Part shown: in pieces, positions 44,476-59,400 of the stretch
Layout: every line of letters starts with the position of its first letter
Position numbering within the stretch: the stretch's first letter is position 1
Assembly: GCA_022410635.1 (NCBI GenBank)
Contig: JAJVDF010000955.1
Coordinates: 1 to 64,000 of the forward strand
Length of the DNA: 64,000 bases
Direction: 5' to 3'
Source of the DNA: Tretioscincus oriximinensis
Taxonomy: Eukaryota > Chordata > Lepidosauria > Squamata > Gymnophthalmidae
Made by a program: the position numbers and the translations under genes
Notes under the pieces: generated by a model
What the model saw: the letters and a program-made list of their open reading frames with translations, nothing else
What the model was told of the DNA's origin: nothing
Database searches by the model: none

Positions 44476-47400
44476 GTTTTTCTGTTCCCACCCTGGGAGC
44501 ATTGGTAAAGGGCAGGATATAAATCAGTAAAACATTAAATAAATAAATTGCAGTAAATTTTGGGATATATCTATGTGCATGCTAGTGTAGGCTATGGGAG
44601 GCCACAAATGGTGTGAGGGTGGCAGTCCACTATTCCAAGATATATGCCCAAATAAAGGCTGCATAAGAGGAGCCCTGCTGAATGGGGCCAGAGCCCATCT
44701 AGTTCAGCATTCTGTCTCACACAGAGGTCCAACAATTGCACCTGGGCAATCTGTACAGAAGGCAGAAAGAGCCATTGTCTAAAGGTAAAGTGTGACTGTG
44801 GCCCAACTGAAGTCAAGTACACTCTTTATATCCGACTATTCATTTCAGTCTCTTGAGCTGTGAAATCCTTGGTGCCCACACTGCCAACAGTTCACACTGT
44901 ACCAGGCCCTAAAATGCATTTTTTCAGCTGACCTTTGACTGAAGAAACAGCTTCTCATTCCGCACTTGAAGGCACTGATTTAAAACTTTAGGTAATTTAG
45001 TATTCTTGCAATAATGGGTGGGATATAAGCATAATCAAAGTAAATAAATAAAACAGCTTATTGAAGAACATTACTGAAGACCCTCATGATTCTGTGTTTA
45101 GTTGTGTTTGGAGGAGGTGGTGCTTTGGCGTCCTTGTACAAACAGTGCTTGGTACAGAGTGAGTGGCTGGCACAGTTTACTCACATGGGTAAACCCAAGG
45201 GGCCTACCCTTGAAGGTGGTTCGGAATTCTCTCCACTCAGGTGTGTCAGGCACCTATGTTGTACACATTCCGATGTCTGGTAAAGATACACCTGTTTCCC
45301 TTACCTTTGGCCGAGCCCCAAATTCCCCTCTCTTTAAAGGCCCTGTGCTATTTTTAATTATTCTGTTTTATCGTTTTTTTTATTGTGATCTGCCCTGAGA
45401 CCTTTGGGTATAGGGCAGAATATAAATGTAAAACAAATAAAAGATTAAAAAANCACAAATGGGAAGCAGGTTTTGAACGTTTCCTGAAAAGCCGAAATAG
45501 ATATCTTCACCTCAAAGAGTGAAGTTCTTAAGGAAGCATTTAGATATGTAAATAAGGAATTGGGCCATGGCGAGTGAGGAGCAGCAGTATANAGCTTGCA
45601 CGGAGTCCTCGGGTGCAGAAGATCCGGGAAGGGCTGTGTCAATGCACAGTTGCACCTTGTGGCAATAGGCTAAGGTGGAGCAGTACTTCCTATGCACTCC
45701 AATCTCTTTCCTTCTGCATGCACGGTTGAGTTTAATTTGGAGGGGGGAATGCCACGGCCTTCTCAGGGTTTATTTACCTTGTGGGGCTGGATCCCCACTG
45801 TCCTTTCATATCGTATTGTTATGACATCTGCTGAACCTCAGCAAGCCTCCATTTCCCTTCCAATCATCAACTTAGTGCTGTTCCACCAGCTGTTCTTCGA
45901 GGCTGGCACGTCAGCGGAATGGCTTTTTATTATTAAATAGTTGTGAAATCCAGCTGAGAAATTGCTGCTTGTTACCTGCCTTAGACTTCTGGGTCAGAGA
46001 TATTGTAGGAATGTATATTCTGGTGATTCTGGGCATTTCACAGACGCTCCCTTTGGATGGAATTGTTCCAAAAAAACGTGTCGGCAGAAACGAGGATCGT
46101 TTTGCAACGCAAAGATTTGTCCCTTGTCAGGGGCTGAAATTTTTAAGTCCTCTTNCTGTGCCAAGCCATCAGACACGGTAGATGGATAATCTCTAGCAAG
46201 TTCAACGGAGCCTTAAGCAGCCCACTCAGCCACGATTGCTTCCCGTCCATCCGCTGGGGTATAGGTCTATGATCGTTTTTTATGCCACATTTATCTGAAA
46301 ACTACAGGGAAGGATTCCTGCTCCTGGTGGAGCTCCAAGTGCTTTGCTGCTTCCCTTTCAGCACAGTTAAAGCACAAGCGCTGTGTGGATTGTAAATCCT
46401 TTCGCACAGGGACAGTTTGCCATGTGCGCTCGCTTCGGAGGCTTCTATTTTTATATCCATAAAGCAGAAGGCATTATATTCATTAAGCCAAAGAGGAGCT
46501 TATTAAAGACGATCTNTCCCACAGGTCTCTGCTCCTCTGGGGTTTTCACGCATGGTATTTTCATGACGGCAGAGTAAAACAGCCGGGATTCATTCCGCGG
46601 GGATGGAAAAGATCAACCCACTCCGTTCGGAACTTTCCATCCTCGTTTCTTTAATTCTTATTTATTTTTCGTTATGCTGCCAAGCAAGTGATTTGCCTAC
46701 GTACACTCAGTGGGCTGAGGCCTGAGCTGTTTTTGATTCACCGAACCATTAATTTGTGACTTTATGCATACCGGAGGTCCTTACTGCAGCTGTAGATGAA
46801 AGTAAATTCACTACATCCACCACACACAACAGGGCACCTTGGACCAAGCAGAGGAACCTGATAGCTCCTCTGTCTTTTTCCATCTTCGAGGGATCTCAAC
46901 TGTAGAGTTAAAAAAATGTGCAAAATGTAAGGTATATTCAACTTGTGCCTACTGAAGAGAATACAAGGAAGCAATTGGTGACCCATTGTCTGAGATAGGA
47001 TGTTGGACCAAATAGGTTGTGACCTCATCCAGTAGGGACCACCATATGTTTTTATAATATTGGACCAAGAGATGGAAGACAGGTGTATTAAGGTTGGAGA
47101 GTCAAGTGGGATGCTTTGAAAAGTCAACTGTAGAGAGTCCAGGGCAGGTTTGCCTCTTTTATTCCATCCAGAAGCATCCTTATGCAGCCTAAGAGGAAGA
47201 AATTCAGCAAACATCTGTTCCACAACACTGATCACTTCCCTTTCCATGTCATCTACATGGAAGCGAGGTGAATAGGCTGTAGAGGAGGAGGAAAATCGGG
47301 TTTTTAGACTCCCCCCTTCTCACCTGAAATTACTCCGAGCAGCTTATAAGGTTAATTTTCACCCAAAGGCTTACTTCTATCTTCCCCTCCATATTAGTGG

Positions 47401-50400
47401 TGGTACTCATGAATCTACTTGAAATGTAGCTTGCAAATCTTTCTTTTGAATAGCTGAGTTGGCTGAAGCTAAGGTCAGTAGACGGTGCTCACCCCTCTCC
47501 ACGGCCAACACAGGGCTTTGAGAACAGATCTTTCAGTTGGAAGACCATCTCTTAACTCCTGAGCCATTCGTGCCTCCCGAATCCAGTTTCCCAGCCTGGC
47601 CATTCTGAGTGCTGGATATGGGCTTAGGCATTAAAGCAGTCATCCCCAAAGGTACATTTTCAAATTTTAGCAGGACTTCTCTATACAATGTATTGTTTTT
47701 TTTCCCTTGCAGCCAAATCTTTCCAGATTAGAGAGGATTATGTATGATCCGTGCAATGTCCACACCCGGAGAATTCTGAATCAGAACTTCGGAGTCAGTT
47801 TGCCGCTCATTAATCAGAGGAAAGCAGCTCCTGTAAGTAACTAGTAGAAGTCTAGTAGTGGCTTCTTTATAGCAATGTTAAACTTAATGTGATTCCTCTG
47901 TCTTTGGAAAAACCCAGATTGTTCTGCATTTATAGCAGCTTCACTGAGGCAGGAAATCCTTTCCAGGAAGTCCAGTGGTTCATTCGTTCCAGACAGTGTG
48001 GGGGAAATGGAAGAGTGAAAGATGAGAAGCTGGCAGATCAGATTGGATAACCAAGATCGGAGAGCTCCAACTCAGCCTTTTGGGCAAGATGTCAGTAGTT
48101 GCCCAATAGGATGCCAGCCCTGTCAGCCAGCTCCATCTGGACAAAATGCCGTCACTTCTCCTGCATTTGAACCTCCTTCTGTTCTGGAGCCCAAGGCAGC
48201 AGACCCATAGTTGCCAACATGGAAGCACACCCACCGCTGCCTATGGCTCTAGAACCTGGCTGATCTGCAAGGACAGTCAAGAATGCTGACCTGGGCCTTT
48301 CACGAAATACAATTCTTAGCATTCTATGCCAGGTCCAATTGGAATCGTTGGTTACCTGGTTCAGGGACACCTGGAGGAATGTAATCTTGAACCCTCNAGG
48401 ATCTTGAAGATGCTTGTTTCAGAATTGCAGATCTTAACTACATGCCACAAAACTGATCTTGTGGTTTGAGGGTTGAACTCTTACCTGGTAACCTCTTGGT
48501 TTGATTCTGTACTCTTACACAAAACTTGGGCTATTCATAGTTGCCTGGAGTTCTCTCAGCCTCACCTACTTCACAAGGTGTGTATTGTGAAGAACAGGTG
48601 CTCCTTCATGTCACCCTCTGGGTGAGAAAAGTGAGGTACACAAATCAACTCCCATTCCTCTTTCTCTGCTCCTTCTTATGACTTTTTTTCTGTGAGGCTG
48701 TTATGGAATACTGGGAGATGGAGTTCAAGGACTCATTGAGACCTGCCAGTGAACACATTTGCATTGGAAGAGGATTTTCAACTCAGAATTCAACTCCTTA
48801 TTTACTTAAACATCTATTTATTTAGGTTTGTGTACAATTGTCCCACAAAATGGTTCAACATGTTAATAGTTTCTGAGAGTAAAGGTCTATGCTGGCCCAA
48901 GGACAAATTCTGGATACAAAAAGCCCCCTAGAAAGCCAATAAAGTAGATGCCTCAAATATTTGAAACTGCCCACAGTGGCGTTAGAGACAAGTACTTTCA
49001 GAGTTCCGGTAAAGCCTTGACCCGGACCATTCAATACAGTCAACAAAACTGCCAATCGCTAGCATTTCCTAGCCCTGGTTTAAGAAAATGTGAAATTGCG
49101 TTAATTACACGCACCGGAAATGTACAAATTAGCCCTGTTAATTAAAATTGCATGCAAATTATGCTAATTGCAAGCAATTAAAATGTATAGATTAGCATTG
49201 TTTGTGAGTACATGAAATTATGTTAATTACATGTGGGTAAATTATGCAAATTAGCTGTGTTAATTAAAAAGGCATGCAAATTATGTTAATTGTGTGCGTC
49301 TTGGAGATGCAAAGAAGCAATGGCTCCCTACTGCCCGCCTCTTCCAGAGATTTTGAAGCAGCCTAATGAGTCTTAAGAGCTGCGCCACAGAACGTACTAA
49401 AGCCAAAGGCCAAAGCCCCACAGTGACTGCCCTAAACATTGCCGTGACCCCCAAAGGCCTCCTTTATTCTTGCTTTCCTTTTTGTAACACCACTGCAGAA
49501 GCAATCGCCTCTCACTTGTTCCTTTTGTCCCAATCTCTGAATAAATAAATAAATATGTAACGTAAACTTCCATGGTCTTTATTTATTCATGAGGAAGAAT
49601 TTAATGCTGTGGCGATCTTGGGCTTTTATGGCTTTCTGTCTTCTGCGGCCCAAGCACCTAAGTTACTCTAATGGCTCTTTTCTCTGTGTGAGCTTTCTCT
49701 ACCGTGCCCCCAGCTTTCTGTTTCTCTCTGTTACAAACGCAGGCATTTGAATAAATCTTCTGGAGATGGTTGCAGGGATATGTTTACATTTATTTAAAAA
49801 AAATGCAAAATGGCACAGTGTCCAGAACCAGCTTAAAGTCCCTTGCCGGGGGGGGGGGGGGGGAGNAAGGGGGGGGGGGAGTAAGTCTGCCTTAAATGCA
49901 TGCAGATGGCTGAAGTTGTAAAGAAAACCATAATGTTGGCATTGGGAACAGAATTAGACTTAAATAAATTGATGTTCCGCCGCCATAATTTGGGATGCGT
50001 TGACGGTACGCATGAGAAGCGGCGGGTGACACGTGAACAGAATTGCCCTCCTTCCCTCCCCAAATAAGAAAGGGAATAATTGGCACGGCCGAGTTAAGCG
50101 AACAGATGAATACGTTCAGCCTCCTCTCAACCCAGAAATGGGAATATGAAGGTCACCCCAATCCAGGATGACAAACGGAAAGCTTTTTGTGGGTAAACAA
50201 ATTAATCTTTGGAAAGGTCAGCCTTTGTTTTACATTTTTTATCCAGTCCTTGTCATCTGGAATCCAAGATTGACTGTCATCCGGCAAGGCGGCATGCCGT
50301 TGGAGCGGCTTCCGTCTGGATCAGCATTCTTTGACGGGACGCGGCGCCTGATTGAGATGCCATGGGCGGCTGCCTTACAGCTGTCGGTGGACAAGAACGC

Positions 50401-53400
50401 AGGCCCAGTCTAGAATGCCAATAAGCGGGGCCAGCCGGTTCTGCCTGGCATAAGCTGGCCCTCTGCCCATAAGTGAAATGGGTGCCTCTTCAAGCCAACA
50501 ATCATTTTGTCCTTTCCTTCTGTGCAGCTTCTGTTTTCACTCCCCTGCAAGCCCCCACCCCCCAAAATGCACATGTGGCATGGGCTGAGTGTGCTGTGCC
50601 TTGCACACCCACCTGCTATAGCAGAATTTCAAGATGCAATTAAAGGAAGAAATGATGGCGAGCTTTCACTTGGGGAGTGTCTGCTGGCTGAAATGGNCTT
50701 TTCCCTAATACATAGAAGGAGAATTGAATTGAACTGGCAAAACGAAATGGTGGAAAAGCAGTGGATTAAGTCTGGTATTTAGAAGATTAGTTTCTTGTTT
50801 TTAAAAGCTTCAAATAACATCTCACATCTGCCTTTAATCTACTAGATAACGTTAATCACGTTTGGTCCAGTACTTTTGNGCTATTGTATGGAGCTGTTGG
50901 ACAAACCACGGACTTTTGCAAGAAAGCTTTTTAATAACAGACAAGAAACAGAACGTTCTTTGCTCTTACAAAGGAAATAGATGATTTTGCAGGAAATATC
51001 TGCTCTCTCCCTCCTAGAAAAGCTTGGAAGTCTTTTTTCGTAGATGGAATGTTTTCCTTTCTTGCCCTGCCTGTATATTTTCCATGTGTCAATAGTTTCA
51101 CGGGATTATTTCCATTGATAAAATAAAATACTTCCCCAAGTAATTTGTCACTGCCACTAAAGAGCATTTTCGGAAAACAGATCTGAAGTCTCTTCCTGCA
51201 TTCCGTCCTTGAAAATCATTTGGTACTATGAGATTTTGTGCGATGCTCTCGGCTTGTCCTCTCTTCTGCGACAGGTTTTCCCTGCATACGTTTGTTTTGC
51301 TTCAGTGGCGTTTTCTGTATAACAAGGGGAAACACAATTGTCTAAACAGAAAATCCTCTTTTGAGCTGGGAAGAAAGTATTTCATTTAAATTGGAGTGGA
51401 GAAAAATGGCCGTCTTGAGTGGGACATTTTTATTCCCAGGGGAGACGCACTTCAGAAAGACTAATAGAATTGTTTTGTCTCAGGCCTCGAGTTAATTATA
51501 CACTGAATTGCTCAAGATGAGGAAGGAATACTTCGCAGCCCATTTCAGGCACCGTTATATGCCAAATAAATATCTGTCGGAAGCTCAAATTACGATCTCT
51601 GTTCCAACCTTTGAAAATTGCGCTCTGATGTCATGTTTCTTTGCTTTGGAATGTTTTTGTGAAAATTCAGTCCTGTGAAATTTATTGTTCTGGAGATAAA
51701 ATACTTGCTGTATTTTTCAGGAAGGATCTGGTGAGCTCATCTCGGTTTGATTTTTTTTCCTCTTTCACCCATGGGACCCTCCCCAACTCCTTTACATGCG
51801 CCCAGGCCAAGAGTTATGTTGGGATTACACTCAGATTTTGTAATTAATTGCTGGTTTCTTTTAGACCCATTTCTGCCATGGTTAAGAAGTCACTCTTGAT
51901 CCCTAGACATATTTAGATACTTTGGATAGAGGAAAATATTATTTCTCTGCTTCAAAAATCCGTTAAAGAAACCATTTCATCCTTGACTTCATTCCCCTTT
52001 GTTTTTTTTCCATTAGCTTTTTTTAAAAAAATGTAAATTCCACACTTGTGTAACCTCAGCGAAACTTGTGGATTAGCTTTGCTTTCGTTAAGCTAAACCT
52101 GCAAATAGCCCTGTGAATGGATCCTTGTGTCTGCAAGTATTCACANAGGCGTAACCCACTAGTGCAAAATCTTATTCTATTCAGAGATTTGGAATCCAAG
52201 ATCACAGAATCCTAGATTAGGAATGGACCTTCAAGGTCATTGGCTCCAACCTCCTGTCCAGTTCCAGCAGCAAACGACTGATTTCCTCCAAGAGTGAAAA
52301 CAACAGGAAAAGCTCTCTGAAGCTCACCTTCTTTTCTTGTTTGGAGGGGTTCAGCTTCCTTTTTTTCTCCTGGCACCTCCATAGTGTCTGATCAAGTCAC
52401 AGTCTCTGTATCTTTTGTTTGTGGTTTAAAATGAAAAAGAAACTCAGGCTTAAATACTTCAGCACAGTATGCCCAAGGAAGCCATCAGCAGATACCAGGT
52501 GTGGAATTAATCTGTGCCACAGGGGTTAACGTGGTGATATGTTTGCAATCCCAGTTTGCCAGCGCACCCAATATGTGTCAAAATAAATATGCCTAAACCA
52601 GATAGCAAATTGTCAGAAGGCAAAATATGGATGGAGCTGGAGAAAGGTGTGAAAGAGAACCACAAGATTGATTAATGGTCTGGAACAAAATTCCTTAGGA
52701 AAATCAGGCTGCAACNTATGGGCCTCTTCAGCCTCGAAAGATGGTGTTTAAGAGGTAATCAGCAACATTCCTTGAAGCTGGGTAGAAGAGTTGGGACAAA
52801 AAAGGGATCTGTGGAATTTACATTCAGAGGAGGAGGTGCTACATAGCAACCTGGTAGATAGCTTCAATATAGGGTTAGATCAGTTCATGGAAGCCAGGTG
52901 TATCAAATTAATGGAAGGCAGGTCTCCTAAAATGCCATTTTGAGGGAGTCAAGAACAGATGGGATTTTTTCTTTTTTTGCTTGAGATGCCTAGGTGCAGT
53001 TTCTGGGCCACTCTGTGAGACAGAATGCTGGACTAGATGGCCTATGGTCCCAATCAGCAAGGGTCCTCTTTGGTTCTTCTGTTGTGTGGCTTTTAATATG
53101 TAAGGCACGGAGCCTTGTTCTGGGCTGTATTTCAGAATACGGTCTGCCCATCCACCTGCTTGTACAGACTATGGCTTGAATGTGGATGGAAGGTCCCTAT
53201 TCCAAGATTTAGACCCAAAGAAGGCTCAGAGTGAATTCAGCCTTTATTTCTCAAGCAAGTGAGCTTCTTGCAAAGGTTCTTATGTGCGTGCGTTTGAAAT
53301 TATTTGATTATTTATGGCATAGCAGCAGACGTCACAAAGGCATTGATTAGGTTTTAATTAAGTGTCTTTTAAATTGCGTTAACTGCAGACAGTCAGCAAC

Positions 53401-56400
53401 AGTGGCATCTTTCTGAGCCGTAAACTGTGAGCTCATACTGTTTTTTATATTAAACCTTAATGGAATGATTCCTAGCAGAAAGGAGGTTTATTATTTAGCC
53501 ATGCCTGAGGGAAGAGCTCCATCGTATGTCATGATGTTTTTTCCCCCAGCTAACGGGAGAAGTTTCCTCTTGTTTCTCCTTAGGCACCGGCTCAGAAAGT
53601 AGCCAGAGGTGTTACTGTTCCCAACCTGGCAGTAGCCCCACCTTCATTGCGTTTGGACAAAATTGTTATTCCGGTGTGCAAAACAGACTCAGAGAAAGGT
53701 CAGTCTTAGTTGCCTAAATAAACACTGTTATTTATTTCATGATGCCTGGTGGAATAAGTAAGAACTGGGCTGAAATTTAGTCCAGTTCTTCAGGACTGAA
53801 TGTGGTTTAAAGAACACATTTGTGACCATGCCCTTTCTTGCACAAATATCTCTTGTTCACTCAGCAGCCTGACTCATTTTCCAGCAGAAGGATTGACAAA
53901 GAGTAGAGGAAAATATTGTACTGTACTTTCACCAGCTAGTCAGTAGGTGAAAGTACAATACAATATTTTCTTCTACTCTCATAGAATCCATATGCTGGAA
54001 AATTAGTTTCTCTTTAGGATTATTTCCAAAGTTGTTCTTGTTATTATGTATTTATTTTACTTATTTGCATTTCTAAAATTCCCTGTATCCAAAGATCTCA
54101 AGGTGCTTAACAACAAAAACTAAATTAACATATTAAAACACCAATGACAGGAATTAGGGGAGACCCATTTTTTCAGCCAAAGGCCAGGTTAGAGGTGCAT
54201 CTTCTCGATTTTCTACATGCAAACAGAGATGATGATTAAATACAGTAGCTCCTTCTGAATTCTGCCTTCCAGGAGAGAGGGAGGAAAGGAGGGTTTGGCT
54301 CTTTTTAAACATTTTATTAATGTCTATTTTTTCATTTTTTAATCTTTTGTTATATTCCCTGATACTGATGGAGAAGGGCGGAATATACTAAATAATTTTA
54401 AATAATAATAAAAAATTGATGCACCTCAAGAGGGAGATGATGACATAATCATTATCGTTATCATTTATTTATTCATAAAACAACTGTAACAAGCAAATGT
54501 GATCAATATGGGGGATTTCTATCAACTATCACTAGTCGAACACTTCCCAAGTGTCTAGGACTGAGTGATGTATCAGATACTTGGGAAGTGTTTGACTAGT
54601 GATAGTTGATACGAAATCCCCCATATTGATCTTGTTTGCTGTATTATTATTGTTGTTGTTGTTGTTATTGTTATTGTTATTATTGTTATTATTATTATTA
54701 TTATTATTGTTATTGTTATTGTTATTAATTGTACAAACGTAACAAGAATATTAATTTTTTAAAAAGGAATGATAAAATCATATACAAAACATTTCACAAC
54801 GCATCTTCGCTCCCTCTACACCAGGAAATAGTAGTTCACCTATAATGCAATCTTACATATTTATCTCAGGATATAATTTTTGCCTAGAAAATCCTTATCA
54901 TCCATGGTAACTAACAGAAGAACCCAAATCTGCTTAAAATTGTTCAGTTTCACTTCCCATTCTAGTTCAACTGTTTGCAACATTAATCATTAAGCTGGAA
55001 TTCCATCTAGAAATTTCCAGCATTTTGCAACTTGCACCTTTGCCACACGCAACAAATAACAACAACATTTATTTGTAACACCCCTTTCCCCAAAGGGTGG
55101 TGCACATAGTTTTCTCCACAACAGACACCCTGTGAAATAGGTGGGGCTGAGAGTAACGGGCCCAAGGTGATAACTTCAGATAACCTCAGCCCCCACCCCG
55201 TCATTTCCTGGTACGAGGATTTGATCACAGATTCATAGAGTTGGAAAGGATCTCCAGGGTCAGTGATTCATCCCTCTGCTCAATGAAGAATTCACTAGGC
55301 CAGTGAGGCCAACGGATACTGTTTGTCTATATGTTCAGCTGCTGACTGTTTTGCCTTTGGTATCGTTTCCTGGTACAGAAGGATGAAGAGGGACCTAGAG
55401 AGAAGCAATTGTAAGCAAGCTAAGCTTCCTGCCCTTAGACCCATTTCACGTTCCCATCCCCAGCCACTGCTTAAAAAATGCAGACCACAGGAAATTTTCC
55501 CTAGCCTGAATAATATACTCTTTTAGCACTGGGAGACCCAAGCTGCATCTGAAATCACCTGTTTTTGTGGCTTCTTTTGTTTAGGGCTTCTAAATCTCAT
55601 TGAAAGGGGTCTAATTCCACGGTCTGCCAGGATTACGCTGAAGGAGCCTCTAATTCTACCCAAGGCTGTTGCTCTACATGAGTTTCACACAAAGTACAAG
55701 AAACCAGCGGCAGGGAGGGATAGTAAGTTTGTTTGTTTTTTTGTTTGTTCGCACTGTTATGCAGCCTTAATACATCCAAAGGTTTCAGAGTAGCTAATCA
55801 TAAGAATATAAGAGGAGCTCCATTGGAAGGGACGGGATCCCATCTAGTCCAGCCTTCTGTCTTACACAGTGGCCCAGCAATTGCCCCTGGGCATCTCAAG
55901 AAGAAGAAGGCAAAACCCTCACCTGTCCTCGACTCTCTGCAAATGGTACTTCAGGAATCCTACCTGTTGCTCCATCCTGGAGGCAGCATCAAGAGATCCG
56001 TCCTAATAGCTATTTACACACTTGGCTTCCACAAACGTTTCTAGTCCCAACTTAATGCTATTCAGGCTGCTAGCTACCACCACCACTTCTGGAAGTGAAT
56101 TCCACAGACTAGACTTTACAAAACCTTTTAGAGCATGTGGAATGCTGGACATGCGTGGTTCCGTGGGGTGGACAGAAGGGAAAATTGTATCCAAAGCGCA
56201 AGAAACAGAACATGGGAATCAGGCCTTAGACTTCAACCCACTGTGTCTTGCCCCAAAGNGTGTTTTCCTGGGGATTTTGTGAACATCTAACCCATCATTT
56301 CTTGTGACTTTGGCCATTTTGTAGAATCCGTTAAGTTTTGACTGTTAAAATTTGAGATTGCAAATTTACTTCCAAGCTCTTCTTAAATTTTAAGGAGCAG

Positions 56401-59400
56401 ACAGCAAAAAAGTGGAAATTATTTCTCAACCATCTCCCAACACTGGTCATCGCAGTAGGGCAATGGAAGAAGGCAGAGGTAGTATGGCTCCACCTCCATC
56501 TTGCATCTCTCTTGTTCCACAGAAGAAATCCAAGCTCCAGGTGGTCCCAATTCGTGAACAGGCTACCTGGGTACCAAAGGTATGAGTCCATGAACTAGAA
56601 CTTCCTCCACCACTACTTCCAGTTACGTCTGCTTCCCCAGTTATGGCCACTTCTGAACAGGGATTATTTAGCCACAGAAATCCATGCTTTGATAATTTCC
56701 AGATTGGACTATTGTAATGTNCTCTCTATGGGGCTGCCCTTGAAAATGGTTCAGAAGCTGCAGTTGGTGCAGAATTCAGCCGCTAGACTGCTGACCGGAA
56801 CAGCTGGCCAGGCACATATCACACCGGCAGCACTGGCTGCCAATCTGCTACTGAGCCCAATTCAAGGCGTTGACTTTAACTTACAAGGCCCTAAATAACT
56901 TGGGCCCCAAATACTTAAAGGAAGGCCATCTCCAGTACAGACCAGCCTGTGCCTTAAGATCATAAGAACATAAGAACATAAGAAGAGCCATACTGGATCA
57001 GGCCACAGCCCATCGAGTCCAGCATTCTGTGTCACACAGAGGCCCACCAGATGCACCTGGGCAGTCCAAACAGAGGAAAGCAAAATATGCTGCTCCTGTT
57101 CGTGACTCCCTGCAAATGGTATTTATTTTATTTATTTAAAAGATTTTTACCCCGCCCTTCCCCCCGAAGGTGTCCAGGGCGGCTTACAAAAATTGTACCA
57201 TCTCTTTCAACAGCCAATGGTATGGGAACCCAGGGTAGGGCCTTCTCAGTGGTTGCCCCCAGTCTTTGGAATAATCTCCCCCTCCAGGTGCGTCTGTCAT
57301 CATCACTATTCTTTTAGAAGTTATTTGAAGACGCACCTCTTCAACCTGGCCTTTGGTTGAAGAAATGCTATTTTACCTCCCCACTTTCAGATACTGATTA
57401 TACTTTTTTTTTTTAAATGTAAATTTTGTTCTATTTTTTTGTTGTTGCCGCCCCGAGACCTTCAGGTATGGGGCGGGTATAAATGTAAATAAATTAATAA
57501 ATAAATAATACTAGATATTGCATTTAATTGGTAGGATCGCTAGTGCACCTACCAGAATCATGTCTANATCCTTGACCCTGTATATTTGATTCATAGCATT
57601 TTGAGATATGGACTTAAGGTTCAAACCTTGATTAGAACCTTGACTAGGCCTCTCACTTGGACCTCCTTATGCCCATTAGCTTCCCAGCGAATAGAGGTGA
57701 GTGAGAACTCCCTAGGCCAATTGGCATTCATAACCAGGAATTAACTTACATGAAGCCACCAGCTGGGACAAAAATGTAGCTTTTTAAGTCAGAACATTTT
57801 AATGTTGCAACATTCCATAGATGCTTGCACAGGAAACCACATAGGAGGAATAACACTTCTGGCATTGTCTACCCATAAGAACATGAGAGGAGCCCTGCTG
57901 AATGGGGCCAGAGCCCATCTAGTCCCGCATTCTGTCTCACCCAGTGGCTCATCAATTGTCCCCTGGGCATCTCAAGCAGAAGAAGGCAAAAGCTTCCCTC
58001 TTGGAAGAGGGACTTGCCATTCACATGCTAGTGTAAACTATGGCATTGCCACCTGCCACAGTCTCACTAGCATGTGGATGAGCCAAATGGGGCATGCCAT
58101 AGCCTATATTGGCCCACCAATTGCACCTGGGCAGGCTGAAGCAGAAGAAGGCAAAGCTGTCCCTTGTTTGTGACTCCCTGCAAATGGCATTTCAGGAATC
58201 CTGACTGTTGCTCCATCTCATAGGCAGCATCAAGAGATCCTTCCTACTAGCTTTTTATAACCTTGGCTTAAATGAACTTGTATTATCTTGTCTTAAAGCT
58301 GTCCAGGGTGCTAGCTACCACCAACTATCTGGAAGTAAATTTCATAGAACGATGACCTTCTGGTTGAAAAAAAACACACCTTTCCCTTGCGTGTCTTCAT
58401 ATTTCTGTCCATCAGTTTCAAGGAAGAATCCCTCTGGTCTTAGTGCTGTGTGATAAGAGAAAATATTTTTTTCTCTTTCAGAGAAATAGCCGTGTTAGTC
58501 TAGCAGAAAGTCCAGCAAAGGAGCTAGCAGCACTTTGAGACTAACTTGAGAAAAGTGGTTGGCATAAGCTTTCGTAGACAGGTCTACTTCTTCAGATGCT
58601 GAGGGACTAATGTCAGGGTCAGGTATTTATAGGGAAATGTGTATGGGAGAAGACAAAGCATATGCAACTGTAGGGAGGTGTTGAATTGCAGGTAAATAGC
58701 AGGAACTAATCTCCTTAAAAAAACAGGTAAATAGCAGGAACTAATCCTCTTATGTAAAAAAGTGTCTGGGGCAACAAGGTGCAATGTCTGGTAGAGAATC
58801 AATCAAGTACTTAACAGGTGTCATAAAAATGTATAGTTGGCCAGGAAACCATTGTCTCTATTCATTTTTCTCTATTCATCTCAACCACCCATGCATGATC
58901 TTATACACTTCAATCAGATCACCTCTGAAAATCCATATTTCGAGGCTGAAGAAGCCCAGATGATGCAGCCTGATCTCCTAAGGGACTTTATTCTAGCCTC
59001 TGGATCATTCTTGTTGCCCTTTACTGCACGTTCTCTATTTCCACAACATCCTTTCTGAGACGTGCTGTCTGTTGAAGCAGTAGTCAATAACAAAATAAAG
59101 CCCGCCTTTTGACAATAACAAAATAAAGCCCGCCTTTTTTGCTCGTTTCAGCAAAATTGTGTTCCTTTTTACCTTATTCTGACCTTCTCTTCTTACAGAC
59201 TCCAGAATTGATGCCATCCCCAGCATTTCAGAAGCTGTTGCTGGAGTTTGAGATTCCTGTTTTCAAAGGGTCCATAGACTACCGATCTTCCAATCTCCAG
59301 GGATTTAAGCAGTACTGCTGCTTGTTTTGGGGGAGCGTGATGTCTTTCTTGGAGCACGTGGCAAACCTCCTGAAGGATTATGCTATCAACTCTGCCGTCA

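Noticed and set aside
59139..59198. In-frame ATG upstream of the IQCH IQ exon as a gene start
   Set aside because: The 60 bases before 59199 form a pyrimidine-rich acceptor region; the exon joins upstream exons in phase.
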